30,403 bases of DNA from JAVBPR01 sp031549485 (GTDB taxonomy: Bacteria; Bacillota; Clostridia; Oscillospirales; Feifaniaceae): positions 1-30,403 of the forward strand of contig JAVBPR010000028.1 of NCBI GenBank assembly GCA_031549485.1, given 5' to 3'. This document shows positions 14,148-23,187 of the stretch, piece by piece. The notes beneath the pieces are model-generated. The model saw nothing but the letters and a program-made list of their open reading frames with translations, was not told the DNA's origin and ran no database searches. The translations under genes were made by a program, and so were the position numbers. The stretch's first letter is position 1. Every line of letters starts with the position of its first letter.

Positions 14148-14702
14148 ATGGACTATACTTTAAATGTCGCGGGGCTTACGAGAAAACTCCCGCTGTGCAA
14201 AATAAACGACAATCTTATGATTGCCGCGTTTGTTATTTTCGGCGATGTCGAGCTTACCGTTGCCTGCGCAAAGGAGCTTTTGGAAATCGCGCCGGAATAT
14301 GATATCGCCATAACGGCGGAGTCCAAAGGAATACCGCTGATTCACGAAATGGCGCGGCAGAGCGGAAGCAACAATTACCTTGTTGCCCGTAAAGTGGCAA
14401 AGCTTTACATGAAGGAAGCGCAGGCGATTGAAGTCACCTCAATAACGACCGCAAAAAAGCAGGTTTTATACGTTGACAGAGATGATATGGAAGCTATGAA
14501 AGGAAAGCGCGTTTTGCTTGTCGACGATGTTATCAGCACCGGCGAATCGCTTCGTGCGCTCGAAAAGCTCGTAAAGGTTTCGGGCGGAATTATCGCCGGG
14601 CGAGTTGCCATCCTCGCCGAGGGCGACGCCATCCACAGGGATGATATTAAGTACCTCGCGCCGCTTCCCCTTTTCGACAAAAACGGAAATGTGATTGAAT
14701 AA
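14148..14702 (+). CDS. Purine-type phosphoribosyltransferase (adenine PRTase-like)
   Basis: A 184-residue soluble type I phosphoribosyltransferase. The PRPP-binding motif is RVLLVDDVISTGES at 121-134, and EYDIAITAESKGIPLIHEMAR (about 50-70) with the YLVARKVAKLYM segment corresponds to the flexible-loop and PPi regions of adenine/xanthine PRTases. Such enzymes join a purine base to PRPP to give a nucleotide. The family also contains PurR-type regulators that lack enzyme activity, but no DNA-binding domain is attached here. The gene is divergent from the AzgA-type purine permease, so uptake and trapping of a base is the likely pathway; adenine versus xanthine or guanine cannot be settled. It starts at ATG 14148 behind GAAAGGCGG and ends at a terminator. 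Confidence 0.82.
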   Translation: MDYTLNVAGLTRKLPLCKINDNLMIAAFVIFGDVELTVACAKELLEIAPEYDIAITAESKGIPLIHEMARQSGSNNYLVARKVAKLYMKEAQAIEVTSITTAKKQVLYVDRDDMEAMKGKRVLLVDDVISTGESLRALEKLVKVSGGIIAGRVAILAEGDAIHRDDIKYLAPLPLFDKNGNVIE

Positions 14703-14710
14703 AGGTTAGC

Positions 14711-14745
14711 AAAAAGGAGCAGGAAATATTTCCTGCTTCTTTTTT
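14711..14745 (+). terminator. Intrinsic terminator
   Basis: AAAAAGGAGCAGGAA pairs with TTCCTGCTTCTTTTT (one G-T pair) around ATAT and ends in T-rich sequence just after the phosphoribosyltransferase gene. Confidence 0.83.
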
Positions 14746-14844
14746 ACTTCACGGCGCAAATCTATTATCACTGGCGTTTTTATGTCAACCGTATTATACT
14801 TTAACTATACAGTGTTATGTTTGTGCTGAAAAATAGGTGTTAAA

Positions 14845-15882
14845 ATGTTAGATTATCAAACCAAAGCAATAAATAATGTCAGAGAATACGCAAAAAGCAA
14901 AAGTGCCGATGATTTTGCTTATGTCACACAAATTTGTGAGCCGTTTCATATTGAAATCGAGACTCTGATAAAAAATGTTTTGAAAAATTCGGTCACGCTA
15001 AATTTTCATCCCGACAGGTTTTCAAATAACGGAAAAACAATACTGGAAAATTTATTAGAAGAGGGAAAATATCACGGTCAATTTCGCACCGGTATAACTA
15101 ACGGCGGAGGAACAGCTTATATCGGAGGTGATCGCTACCTTTGGGAACAACGAATATTTAATAATGCATATCCGCAGGACTCAATCGAAAGACCAAAATA
15201 CGGTGCTCTAAACATATTTCGATATCTTGACGGGGCTTCCGTCCGCTTCGGTTCATGTTTTTTTACTTTAAAACCTGAAGTGATTAACCGATGCACGTTC
15301 GCTTACGGAGATAGCTCGACAAATCCCACCACCCTTAGCACATGCGACACTTTTACGGGTGTTTTATCGGGATTATTTAAAGATTTGCAAGAAAACAAAA
15401 GAGTATTAAACGAGGTTATTTCATCCGAGCAAGAAACTTTAGCCGTTTTACTAAATTCAGATTTTAAGCTTAAAAACATTGGAAGAAATCTTGATTATTG
15501 CATTGAAACTCACATTCATGGAGATATTTTGTTATCCGAGGATGTAGAATGTTTTTACATAGACAGCTCTTTTGCAGAAACATCATTTGAAAAGCAAGCA
15601 AAGGCTCTATGCGAAAAATACGGATTAATTCTTCGTTTAATTCCCGAAAGGCGGTTGGCTGTCGAAAATATAGGAGATTTGTTTCGCGGTCCGAAAATCC
15701 CGATTTTAGCAAAAAAAATAGACTCTGTTTTTGATACATGCGGTTATATCAACGCTGAACTTATCGGTAGGACGGCGCGTGACAGCACTTTAAGTCCCGA
15801 AGATTGGCAAGATATCGGCAATCAGCAGGAGATTTTTCAGTATCTAAAGCAGCTCTGGCATACTGTTGCATACTTCGGATAG
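14845..15882 (+). CDS. DUF3626 family protein
   Basis: A 345-residue soluble protein without signal peptide or membrane span. It is recognised as DUF3626 by VTLNFHPDRF at about 50-59, the central YHGQFRTGITNGG followed by GGDRYLWEQRIFNNAY, RPKYGALNIF, and VRFGSCFFTL. These strongly conserved polar blocks (H-P-D-R, Q-F-x-T-G, G-D-R-x-x-W-E) look like an active site, but no activity is established to my knowledge. The C-terminal part (about 200-345) includes THIHGDILLSEDVECFYIDSSF. It starts at ATG 14845 with a weak AGGTG ribosome binding site, stands alone between terminators, and is less GC-rich at third positions than the permease genes around it, which may mean acquisition. The nearest genes give no clue. 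Confidence 0.75.
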   Translation: MLDYQTKAINNVREYAKSKSADDFAYVTQICEPFHIEIETLIKNVLKNSVTLNFHPDRFSNNGKTILENLLEEGKYHGQFRTGITNGGGTAYIGGDRYLWEQRIFNNAYPQDSIERPKYGALNIFRYLDGASVRFGSCFFTLKPEVINRCTFAYGDSSTNPTTLSTCDTFTGVLSGLFKDLQENKRVLNEVISSEQETLAVLLNSDFKLKNIGRNLDYCIETHIHGDILLSEDVECFYIDSSFAETSFEKQAKALCEKYGLILRLIPERRLAVENIGDLFRGPKIPILAKKIDSVFDTCGYINAELIGRTARDSTLSPEDWQDIGNQQEIFQYLKQLWHTVAYFG

Positions 15883-15908
15883 TTAAAAACAAATTCATTT
15901 GCAAGTTT

Positions 15909-15942
15909 AAAAGGCGTAGGAAAATATTCCTATGTCTTTTTT
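15909..15942 (+). terminator. Terminator after the DUF3626 gene
   Basis: AAAAGGCGTAGGAA pairs with TTCCTATGTCTTTT (14 pairs, two G-T) around AATA and runs into T6, 27 nt after the stop codon. Confidence 0.82.
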
Positions 15943-15970
15943 GTCACTGTTTTTACCAAAACACCGTTTA

Positions 15971-15999
15971 TCCGCGCTTTTTCAAGGCGCGGATTTTTT
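15971..15999 (+). terminator. Second, tandem terminator
   Basis: TCCGCGCTTT pairs with AAGGCGCGGA around TTC (10 pairs, one T-G) and is followed by T6. It backs up the terminator at 15909-15942 and insulates the next gene. Confidence 0.8.
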
Positions 16000-16003
16000 G
16001 CTG

Positions 16004-16031
16004 TTGTTATTAAATTTTTTTCTGTTATAAT
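16004..16031 (+). promoter_or_regulatory. Promoter of the ion transporter gene
   Basis: TTGTTA (16004-16009) and a perfect TATAAT (16026-16031) are 16 nt apart. The start codon follows 43 nt after the -10 box. Confidence 0.62.
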
Positions 16032-16074
16032 AAATCGCAGAGCGTCAAAATATATAAAAACTCTTGGGGGATTT

Positions 16075-17364
16075 ATGAATCCGGAAACTATGAAGCTTGT
16101 AGCAATTATTCTTTTTGCCGTTACCTATGTCTGCCTTATGATTTTTTCAAAAGCAAGGGCTTATATCGCGCTCGGGAGCGCCGCAATATTTGTTATTATC
16201 GGAATAATGCCGATAAAAGAACTTTTTACCTCGGTTGACTGGAACGTCATTATGATGATTGCGGGAACGATGGGAATCGTTTCGCTTTTTATCGAATCGC
16301 GCATGCCGGCAAAACTTGCCGATATTATTATTGACAAGGTTCCAAACACAAAATGGGCCATTATCGCCCTTTCTTTTTTTGCAGGAATAATTTCCGCATT
16401 TGTCGATAATGTCGCAACCGTTTTGATGGTCGCCCCTGTCGCGCTCGTTCTGTCGAAAAAACTTAATTTTTCACCTGTTGCCGCTATAATCGCCATCGCG
16501 ATTTCATCGAACCTGCAGGGCGCCGCCACCTTGGTCGGCGATACAACCTCCATCCTTCTCGGCGGTGCCGCGGATATGAATTTTCTCGATTTCTTCTTCT
16601 TTCAGGGAAAAATCGGGATGTTTTGGATTGTCCAGGTTGCAGCGCTCGCGGCGACTGGAGTTTTGCTGTTTTTCTTCCGAAAAGAGACGACACCGATTCA
16701 TCTTGACGAAAAAGAACAGGTCAGCGATTATTTCCCGACCTGGCTTTTGCTCGGCACAATCGGGCTTCTCATTTTAGCTTCGTTTATTCCGGCGGAAATG
16801 AAACCCGCAGAAACAAACGGATATATTTGCATGACAATGCTTATTATCGGCCTTGTTCGCAGTTATTTCTTCAGGAAAAATCTTACCGAAGTCAAAAACG
16901 CGCTTAAGGAAATCGATTATTTTACCCTGCTTCTTCTCGCCGGGCTTTTCATTGTTATCGCTTCTGTTTCCAGAACCGGAATTATCGAAGATATAGGCAA
17001 TTTCTTTATTAAAGTCAGCGCCGGAAACCCATTCATCATTTATACTTTGCTTGTTTGGTTTTCTGTTTTGCTCTCCGCTTTTATCGACAATATTCCGTAT
17101 ATCTTGACCATGCTTCCGGTCGTCACCGCGATATCGGTCAGCATGGGCGTTTCGCCTTATCTTTTCTATTTCGGGCTTCTTTCGGGCGCGACGCTCGGCG
17201 GAAACCTTACCCCTATAGGCGCATCCGCAAATATCGCGGGACTTGGCATTTTGCGCAAGGAAGGATATGAGGTAAAGCCCTGGACTTTTATGAAGATGAG
17301 CATTCCCTTTACCCTTACCGCTGTGCTTGTCGGATATATTCTCATTTGGTTTATTTACAAATAA
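16075..17364 (+). CDS. ArsB/NhaD/CitM-type (ion transporter superfamily) permease
   Basis: A 429-residue polytopic membrane protein of the SLC13/ArsB-NhaD superfamily (CitMHS or ArsB-like domain). It has the two-fold repeat of that fold: the first half holds ISAFVDNVATVLMVAPVALVL and SNLQGAATLVGDTTSILLGG, the second ISA-equivalent LLSAFIDNIPYILTMLPV and GGNLTPIGASANIAG. The paired D-N-(V/I)-(A/P)-T/Y and G-D/A-T/S hairpins carry substrate and cation in relatives. Members move arsenite, sodium ions or di/tricarboxylates; there are no ars genes nearby, so arsenite export should not be assumed. It starts at ATG 16075 behind GGGGGA and ends at a very strong bidirectional terminator. Confidence 0.82.
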   Translation: MNPETMKLVAIILFAVTYVCLMIFSKARAYIALGSAAIFVIIGIMPIKELFTSVDWNVIMMIAGTMGIVSLFIESRMPAKLADIIIDKVPNTKWAIIALSFFAGIISAFVDNVATVLMVAPVALVLSKKLNFSPVAAIIAIAISSNLQGAATLVGDTTSILLGGAADMNFLDFFFFQGKIGMFWIVQVAALAATGVLLFFFRKETTPIHLDEKEQVSDYFPTWLLLGTIGLLILASFIPAEMKPAETNGYICMTMLIIGLVRSYFFRKNLTEVKNALKEIDYFTLLLLAGLFIVIASVSRTGIIEDIGNFFIKVSAGNPFIIYTLLVWFSVLLSAFIDNIPYILTMLPVVTAISVSMGVSPYLFYFGLLSGATLGGNLTPIGASANIAGLGILRKEGYEVKPWTFMKMSIPFTLTAVLVGYILIWFIYK

Positions 17365-17372
17365 ATTTTTAG

Positions 17373-17421
17373 TTTTAAATAGAGAACCCGCCGGCAGTGC
17401 CGGCGGGTTCTCTATTTAAAA
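17373..17421. terminator. Very strong bidirectional terminator
   Basis: A perfect stem of over 20 bp (AGAGAACCCGCCGGC, 17381-17395, with 17399-17413, extended outward through A/T pairs) has a 3-nt loop. It separates the plus-strand transporter from the end of the minus-strand V-ATPase operon. Confidence 0.9.
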
Positions 17422-17438
17422 ATTTAAGAATTCTTTTT

Positions 17439-18095
17439 TTATTCTTCCTTTGCCCTGACCTTTTCCTCGATTATCATATCTTTGATTCGTATAAGCCGGG
17501 TTATTCCCGACCGCTCATTTTCGTCGAGTTTCATCGTGATATATTTTATCGTATCTTTCAAGTCGGGAATCATTACGTGCTCGAGGGCGTTTACCCTCCG
17601 GCGGGTGCTCTCGATTTCGGCCGATAAAAGTTCGCAGGCGTTTTCCTTTTCCGCAAGTTTCAGCATATGCGGAAGGATATTCGAAAGCCCGAAAACAGCG
17701 TCGTCGAGGTCCGCCGAGGTCGACAAATAACCATAGGAATAGAGGTCGCTCTCGCTAACCGATTTTTTTATGGGTTTAAGCGTCGGGATATTGACGCTCA
17801 TGATGTTTTTCGCGCCAACCTCGATTCCTATTTCCTGTTTCGGCAAAAGAAGCGCGGCGGAAAGCGACTGCGCCGACATCACCGAACGGGCAATCAAAAA
17901 ATGAACATAAGACTGCTCTATCTGACGCTCCACCTTTTCGCGAAGGCGTTTGTTATCGGTTATCAGGATTAAAAACTGACGCATAAGTTCATCGCGTTTG
18001 TCTTTTAAAAGTTTATGCCCACGGGTGGCAACCGCCAGCCTTTTTTTGAGCCTTGTGAGTTCCATTCGCGTGGGGTTTACATGTAAAATGGCCAA
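17439..18095 (-). CDS. ntpD: V-type ATPase subunit D (central stalk)
   Basis: A 218-residue coiled-coil protein, the rotor axle that links the A3B3 head to the membrane ring. I start it at TTG 18095 (reading M-A-I-L-H-V-N-P-T-R) because GAGGTGG precedes it and subunit D proteins begin in this way; the longer frame to 18146 would overlap the B-subunit region. The start LHVNPTRMELTRLKKRLAVATRGHKLLKDKRDELMRQF and the end RRRVNALEHVMIPDLKDTIKYITMKLDENER are the two antiparallel helices typical of the family. It is the last gene of the operon, 28 nt after subunit B, and a terminator follows. No further subunit gene lies after it. Confidence 0.95.
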   Translation of the reverse strand: MAILHVNPTRMELTRLKKRLAVATRGHKLLKDKRDELMRQFLILITDNKRLREKVERQIEQSYVHFLIARSVMSAQSLSAALLLPKQEIGIEVGAKNIMSVNIPTLKPIKKSVSESDLYSYGYLSTSADLDDAVFGLSNILPHMLKLAEKENACELLSAEIESTRRRVNALEHVMIPDLKDTIKYITMKLDENERSGITRLIRIKDMIIEEKVRAKEE

Positions 18096-18123
18096 GTTAC
18101 CACCTCTTTTCTCCTGTTTATTC

Positions 18124-19494
18124 TTACGCGGGATAGTATTTATCAAGCATTTCGCGCCCTATACGTTTTAGCTCCGAGCGAGGTAAAATACGCAGAAGTT
18201 CCCATCCCAAATCAAGCGTTTCTTCAATGGTGCGCCCTTTTTGATATCCTTGCGAGACGTAATTTTTCTCAAATTCATCCGCAAATTTCGCGTATAATTT
18301 ATCGATATCCGAGAGCGCCGCCTCGCCGAGGATTGTCATGAGTTCCTTGCATTCTTTGCCCCTTGCGTATGCCGCAAAAATCTGATTCATTGTGCTTGCG
18401 TGGTCTGCCCTGGTCTTGTTTTCACCGATTCCCTTGTCTTTCAGTCGCGACAGCGACGGCAGAACATCGATTGGCGGAGTAACACCTTTTCTGTAAAGCT
18501 CGCGGGAGAGAATAATCTGTCCCTCAGTGATATATCCGGTCAAATCGGGAATAGGGTGCGTTTTATCGTCTTCGGGCATCGACAAAATCGGAATAAGTGT
18601 TATCGAGCCTTCTTTGCCCTTCAGCCTTCCCGCGCGCTCGTACAGCGACGCAAGATCGGTATACATATATCCCGGATATCCCCTGCGCCCCGGAACCTCT
18701 TTTCTCGCCGCCGAAACCTCGCGCAAAGCGTCGGCGTAATTTGTTATATCGGTTAAGATTACAAGGACGTGCATCCCTTTATGAAAAGCGAGATATTCCG
18801 CCGCTGTAAGCGCCATTCGCGGCGTTGCGATACGCTCGATAGCGGGGTCGGAAGCAAGGTTCATAAACAAAACAGAGCGATTGATAGCCCCGGTTTTCTG
18901 AAAATCTTCTTTGAAAAAATTCGCTTCCTCAAAGGTAATACCGATCGCGGCAAACACAACCGCAAACTGCTGATTTTTGCCTTTTACCTTTGCCTGGCGC
19001 GCAATCTGCGCGGCAAGGCTGGCATGCGGCAAACCCGAGCCGGAGAAAATCGGCAATTTCTGTCCTCTTACCAGCGTATTTAGTCCGTCGATAGCCGAAA
19101 CCCCGGTTTCAATAAACTCCTCAGGATAATTTCGTGCGGACGGATTCATAGGAACGCCGTTGATATCAAGCCGCATTTCGGCAATAATATCCGCCTGTCC
19201 GTCTATCGGCCGGCCGAGCCCGTCAAAAACGCGGCCGAGCATATTTTCCGAAACGGCAAGTTCGATGCCTTTCCCGAGAAATCTCACCTTGCTGCTGGAG
19301 AGGTTTATACCCGCCGAGTTTTCAAAAAGCTGAACCAGCGCGTCAGAGCCGTTGATTTCCAAAACGCGGCAGCGGCGGATTTCGCCGTTTGCAAGCTCAA
19401 TTTCGCCGAGCTCGTTATATTTTACGTTTTCGGTGTCCCTTACAAGCACAAGCGGCCCCGAAACTTCCCTTATCGTTCTGTATTCTCTCGGCAT
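18124..19494 (-). CDS. ntpB: V-type ATPase subunit B
   Basis: A 456-residue non-catalytic nucleotide-site subunit of the V1 head. The P-loop position reads SGSGLPH (151-157), lacking the G-K-T lysine, which is the normal state of B subunits. The C-terminal half has YTDLASLYERAGRL with the arginine that reaches into the A-subunit catalytic site, and PSLSRLKDKGIG. Length equals the family norm. Its ATG overlaps the TAA of subunit A by one base (TAATG), so the two are translationally coupled and made in equal amounts, fitting the A3B3 hexamer. Confidence 0.97.
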   Translation of the reverse strand: MPREYRTIREVSGPLVLVRDTENVKYNELGEIELANGEIRRCRVLEINGSDALVQLFENSAGINLSSSKVRFLGKGIELAVSENMLGRVFDGLGRPIDGQADIIAEMRLDINGVPMNPSARNYPEEFIETGVSAIDGLNTLVRGQKLPIFSGSGLPHASLAAQIARQAKVKGKNQQFAVVFAAIGITFEEANFFKEDFQKTGAINRSVLFMNLASDPAIERIATPRMALTAAEYLAFHKGMHVLVILTDITNYADALREVSAARKEVPGRRGYPGYMYTDLASLYERAGRLKGKEGSITLIPILSMPEDDKTHPIPDLTGYITEGQIILSRELYRKGVTPPIDVLPSLSRLKDKGIGENKTRADHASTMNQIFAAYARGKECKELMTILGEAALSDIDKLYAKFADEFEKNYVSQGYQKGRTIEETLDLGWELLRILPRSELKRIGREMLDKYYPA

Positions 19495-21266
19495 TATTCC
19501 TCTCCTCCTTTCATTTGCAGCTCATTTATCTGCTTTTCAAGTTCAAGGGTGACCTCTGAAAATGCCTTGTCTATATTATCTTCTTTCTCATATTTAAAGC
19601 GTCCGATAGTTTCCCGCACGGCAAGCCTCAAAACATCCGAAGTTTCGGCGCCGAGGTCAAGCGCTTTCTGCGCTTTATCGTAATAAGCCATTACAAGTTT
19701 CATCATGAGAAGCTGTTTTCTGAGTGATGTATAGGTATCGGTTTCGTGGAAAGCGTTTTGATGCAGGTAATCCTCGCGAATCGACCGCGCCGCCTCCAAT
19801 TTTAGCCGGTCTGAAGCGGAAAGCGAATCAACGCCGACAAGTTTTACAATTTCCTCAAGCTCCGCTTCGTCCGAAAGCAGGCGGATTATCCGCGCGCGAA
19901 GCGTCATCCACTCTTCATCGACATTGCTTTCAAACCACGGAAGCAATGTGTCGGCATATAGCGAATAGCTTGTGAGCCAGTTTATTGCGGGGAAGTGGCG
20001 TTTATATGCGAGCGAAGCGTCCAGCCCCCAAAAAACTTTGACAATTCGAAGGGTTGCCTGTGAAACAGGCTCGGAAATATCGCCGCCCGGAGGCGAAACC
20101 GCGCCGATAACCGACAGCGCTCCGTGGCGTTTATCGCCGCCGAGCGCAACGACCTGGCCCGCGCGCTCGTAAAATCCCGCGAGACGGCTGCCGAGATAAG
20201 CGGGATAACCCTCTTCGCCCGGCATTTCTTCAAGTCTTCCCGACATTTCGCGGAGCGCTTCCGCCCAGCGCGAGGTCGAGTCGCCCATAAGCGCTACGCT
20301 GTATCCCATATCGCGGAAATACTCCGCAATAGTTATTCCCGTGTATATTGACGCCTCTCTCGCCGCAACCGGCATATCCGAAGTGTTGGCGATAAGAACG
20401 GTTCTCTGCATGAGCGAGCTGCCGGTGCGGGGATCGATAATTTCGGGAAATTCGTTTAAAACATCGGTCATCTCGTTTCCGCGCTCGCCGCAACCGATAT
20501 AAACAACTATATCCGCCGCCGCCCATTTGGCAAGCTGATGCTGAACAACCGTTTTTCCGCTTCCGAATGGTCCCGGAATGGCGGCGACTCCGCCTTTTGA
20601 AATCGGAAAAAGCGTATCGATAACGCGCTGCCCCGTCACAAGCGGCGTTTCGGGCGGCAGTTTTTCGGCATACGGCCTGCCGCGCCTTACCGGCCAGCGC
20701 TGCATCATGGTGATTTCGCGCGTTTGCCCGTCCGCTGTTTTCACCTTGCAGACGACGTCGTCAACTTTAAACTCACCGTCTTTAATCGATGTGATTTCTC
20801 CAAAAACACCGACCGGAATCATTATTTTATGCTTTACTACCGGCGTTTCGTCAACGGTTCCGATAATATCGCCGGCGCTGACCGCGTCGCCCACTTTGGC
20901 TGTCGCAGTAAAATTCCATATTTTTTCGCGGGACAAGGCAGGCACGCTGACGCCGCGGTTCAGGTTGGTGCCTATTTGCTTCATGATTTCATCAAGAGGA
21001 CGCTGGATGCCGTCATATATGCTGCCGATAAGTCCAGGGCCCAGCTCAACGCTAAGCGGAAATTCGGTCGATACGACCGGCTCGCCCGGTCCGAGACCCG
21101 AAGTTTCCTCGTATACCTGAATCGACGCCCGGTCGTCATGCATTTCGATGATTTCACCTATCAGGTTAAGCTCCGAAACATGTACAACATCATACATATT
21201 TGCATCTTTCATACCGGACGCGATAACAAGCGGCCCCGAAACTTTTTTTATAACGCCTTTACTCAT
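19494..21266 (-). CDS. ntpA: V-type ATPase catalytic subunit A
   Basis: A 590-residue catalytic subunit. It has the beta-barrel N-terminus (residues 1-70), the bulge domain typical of V-type A subunits (about 110-185), the Walker A loop GPFGSGKT at 232-239, the catalytic-glutamate segment GCGERGNEM at 258-266, and the Walker B region VALMGDSTSRWAEALRE. It hydrolyses ATP to drive ion transport, or runs in reverse as a synthase. It begins 14 nt after subunit F and is coupled to subunit B by a one-base overlap. Confidence 0.98.
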   Translation of the reverse strand: MSKGVIKKVSGPLVIASGMKDANMYDVVHVSELNLIGEIIEMHDDRASIQVYEETSGLGPGEPVVSTEFPLSVELGPGLIGSIYDGIQRPLDEIMKQIGTNLNRGVSVPALSREKIWNFTATAKVGDAVSAGDIIGTVDETPVVKHKIMIPVGVFGEITSIKDGEFKVDDVVCKVKTADGQTREITMMQRWPVRRGRPYAEKLPPETPLVTGQRVIDTLFPISKGGVAAIPGPFGSGKTVVQHQLAKWAAADIVVYIGCGERGNEMTDVLNEFPEIIDPRTGSSLMQRTVLIANTSDMPVAAREASIYTGITIAEYFRDMGYSVALMGDSTSRWAEALREMSGRLEEMPGEEGYPAYLGSRLAGFYERAGQVVALGGDKRHGALSVIGAVSPPGGDISEPVSQATLRIVKVFWGLDASLAYKRHFPAINWLTSYSLYADTLLPWFESNVDEEWMTLRARIIRLLSDEAELEEIVKLVGVDSLSASDRLKLEAARSIREDYLHQNAFHETDTYTSLRKQLLMMKLVMAYYDKAQKALDLGAETSDVLRLAVRETIGRFKYEKEDNIDKAFSEVTLELEKQINELQMKGGEE

Positions 21267-21280
21267 TTGTTCGTTTCTCC

Positions 21281-21601
21281 TTAGTCCTTATTGAAAACGA
21301 TGTCCGAGCCGATTGCCCGTATTGCCATTTCGCGAAGATTATCCATGCCGACACCGTTTTTGCCTTTCACGCCCGGCACCGGGATGATGATCGGCAAAGT
21401 CTGCTGCCTTATCTTTTTAATTTCGTCCTTCAAAACCACAAAAAGGTCTTCGGTTATATAAATAATGGCATATTCGTCTTTTATAATTTTTTTCAGAATA
21501 TCTGAGGCCTCTTTTGCGCCCTCTGCCGAAAAGGTGGAAAATCCGACCGCCGCAAACCCTTTTGTCGACTCGAAGTCGCCTATGATTCCGATTTTATGCA
21601 T
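21281..21601 (-). CDS. ntpG: V-type ATPase subunit F
   Basis: A 106-residue small subunit of the central stalk (NtpG in Enterococcus hirae naming). MHKIGIIGDFESTKGFAAVGFSTF is the typical Rossmann-like opening and PVIIPVPG-like LPIIIPVPGVKG the typical late strand. I start at ATG 21601, which overlaps the stop codon of subunit C (ATGCATAA, 8 nt), since family members begin with K-I-G-I-I-G-D; a TTG 24 nt upstream is the alternative. Confidence 0.93.
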   Translation of the reverse strand: MHKIGIIGDFESTKGFAAVGFSTFSAEGAKEASDILKKIIKDEYAIIYITEDLFVVLKDEIKKIRQQTLPIIIPVPGVKGKNGVGMDNLREMAIRAIGSDIVFNKD

Positions 21602-22565
21602 AGGATTCACGCATCCTTTCCGCAATCATATTTTCATTTACACCGGCGCGTTTACCCGCCAGAATAATTCTCAGATTTTTCTGCTCTGTTTCATTGTAAA
21701 TCAGATACGCGATAAGCGGCTCGATTCCGAAAACGCTGTGCTTGACTGCGTCGATGTAACTTATAATTTTGTCGTCCGCATACCGTTCAAAAGCAGATAT
21801 ATTATTGCCGCGAAATGCTGCCGCCGCCTCTTCAAAACCTTTTTCGGTTAAAAAATTTATCAGCGTGTCGGCATTTTCCGACGCTGCCGCCAGCTCGCGG
21901 ATATCAAATTCTTTGCACTCTATAAGGGCGTTAAGAACAAACGATTTGTCCTTTTTTGCCTTGCATGACCTCATTGCAATTTTAATATCTGATAATTCAA
22001 TCTGCTTTTCGGTAAGTCCTAGCATAAACTCATTTTTTGATTTTTTTGCAGATTCTTTCATCGCTTCCATCATCGCTTTGTCGATTATTATGTCGCAAAG
22101 CTGACCGTCTTTTGTCTCGGCCGCGGTTTTAAACGCAAACTCCGCCGTTTGCCTAATCCATTCCGGAAGCGGCGAAAAATCATTGCGGTTTACGCATGTT
22201 TCGATTTCCTCATGCTTTATAAGGCTCGGCGAAAGCAGCATTTCCGCGCTTTGCACATCCGCGAGTTTCGCCTTTATCAGTACTTTTAAATTGTGAAAAT
22301 CATTTTTCATCAAGAAACTGTTAAAAATTTCGTTTCCTTCCGAAAGTTCATTTATATATGAAAAAATCTTTTCGTTTTGCAACTCTATCAATTCGTCGTC
22401 GGTATGAGCGTTTGTAGGCGCGCCGAAGCCGCGCTCCTTTAGCATGCGGATAATATCGTCTGCGGAGGAGGCCGAAATCATCCCGCGAAAATCCGCTTTT
22501 GAAAGCAGCTTATGTTCATTTGCTCTTATGTTCGCCACCGCGTAAGCGTAATCAGGCTCGCCCAC
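21594..22565 (-). CDS. ntpC: V-type ATPase subunit C
   Basis: A 323-residue, helix-rich protein that forms the funnel connecting the central stalk to the membrane ring (the AC39/d-type subunit). The start chosen is GTG 22565 because GAGGTG sits just before it and the protein then opens with EPDYAYAVANIRANEHKLLSK, the family opening; the longer frame to 22631 would read through the end of subunit E. Other family segments are NDFHNLKVLIKAKL and the closing IEPLIAYLIYNETEQKNLRIILAGKRAGV. Confidence 0.94.
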   Translation of the reverse strand: MGEPDYAYAVANIRANEHKLLSKADFRGMISASSADDIIRMLKERGFGAPTNAHTDDELIELQNEKIFSYINELSEGNEIFNSFLMKNDFHNLKVLIKAKLADVQSAEMLLSPSLIKHEEIETCVNRNDFSPLPEWIRQTAEFAFKTAAETKDGQLCDIIIDKAMMEAMKESAKKSKNEFMLGLTEKQIELSDIKIAMRSCKAKKDKSFVLNALIECKEFDIRELAAASENADTLINFLTEKGFEEAAAAFRGNNISAFERYADDKIISYIDAVKHSVFGIEPLIAYLIYNETEQKNLRIILAGKRAGVNENMIAERMRESYA

Positions 22566-22575
22566 AGTTTTCACC

Positions 22576-23151
22576 TCATCCGAATAGAATTTTGTATGCC
22601 GTATCCTGCGCCGCTTCTTTTTTTGCGGCAAATAGTGCGGGAAAAGTGCAGTTTTCCTCGATTTCGCCGTATCTCAAAACAAATCCGCCGCCGCTTAGGT
22701 TTTCGTCTTCGACTATCTGCAGTTTACCGCGCTCAAGCGCCGCCGAAAATTCCGGCGAAATTCTTTTTGCGTCTTTTTCGCTAATTAAAATTTCCCCGCT
22801 TTTGTCCTGCAAATGGCGGTACAAAAGTTTTGTCAGAAGCGAGAAATATTCGCCATCCGGCAGGCTTTGCACTTTTTCAAGCGCCTTGTCAATTATCTTT
22901 AAAACAAGCCCCTGCTCCGCATTTAATATCATTTTTTTGCCGTCTGTTTCTGCCTGTCCTTTTGCTGTTTCCCGCATTAGTGCAAGTTCGGCATTTAAAG
23001 CAAGCTCGATTTGCGCGGCGAGTTTTGCAGCATTTTCCTCATGTTCTTTTTCTATTATTTTACGTTTTTCTTCCGCTAAGGCGAGAATTTCTTCGCTCTC
23101 CGCCGCGGACTCAGTCTGTATACGCTCGATAATTTTGTCAAATCCGTTCAA
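22576..23151 (-). CDS. ntpE: V-type ATPase subunit E (peripheral stalk)
   Basis: A 191-residue peripheral-stalk subunit with a long charged N-terminal coiled coil (residues 1-100, rich in Glu/Lys/Ala) and a compact C-terminal head (GGGFVLRYGEIEENCTFPALF). It pairs with the G/H subunit (25657-25959) to hold the head still against the membrane part. It starts with TTG 23151 behind GGGGGCGG. Subunit C follows after 10 nt. Confidence 0.92.
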   Translation of the reverse strand: MNGFDKIIERIQTESAAESEEILALAEEKRKIIEKEHEENAAKLAAQIELALNAELALMRETAKGQAETDGKKMILNAEQGLVLKIIDKALEKVQSLPDGEYFSLLTKLLYRHLQDKSGEILISEKDAKRISPEFSAALERGKLQIVEDENLSGGGFVLRYGEIEENCTFPALFAAKKEAAQDTAYKILFG

Positions 23152-23187
23152 TATTGCCGCCCCCTTTCAAAAATTTTCTTTTGTCCT

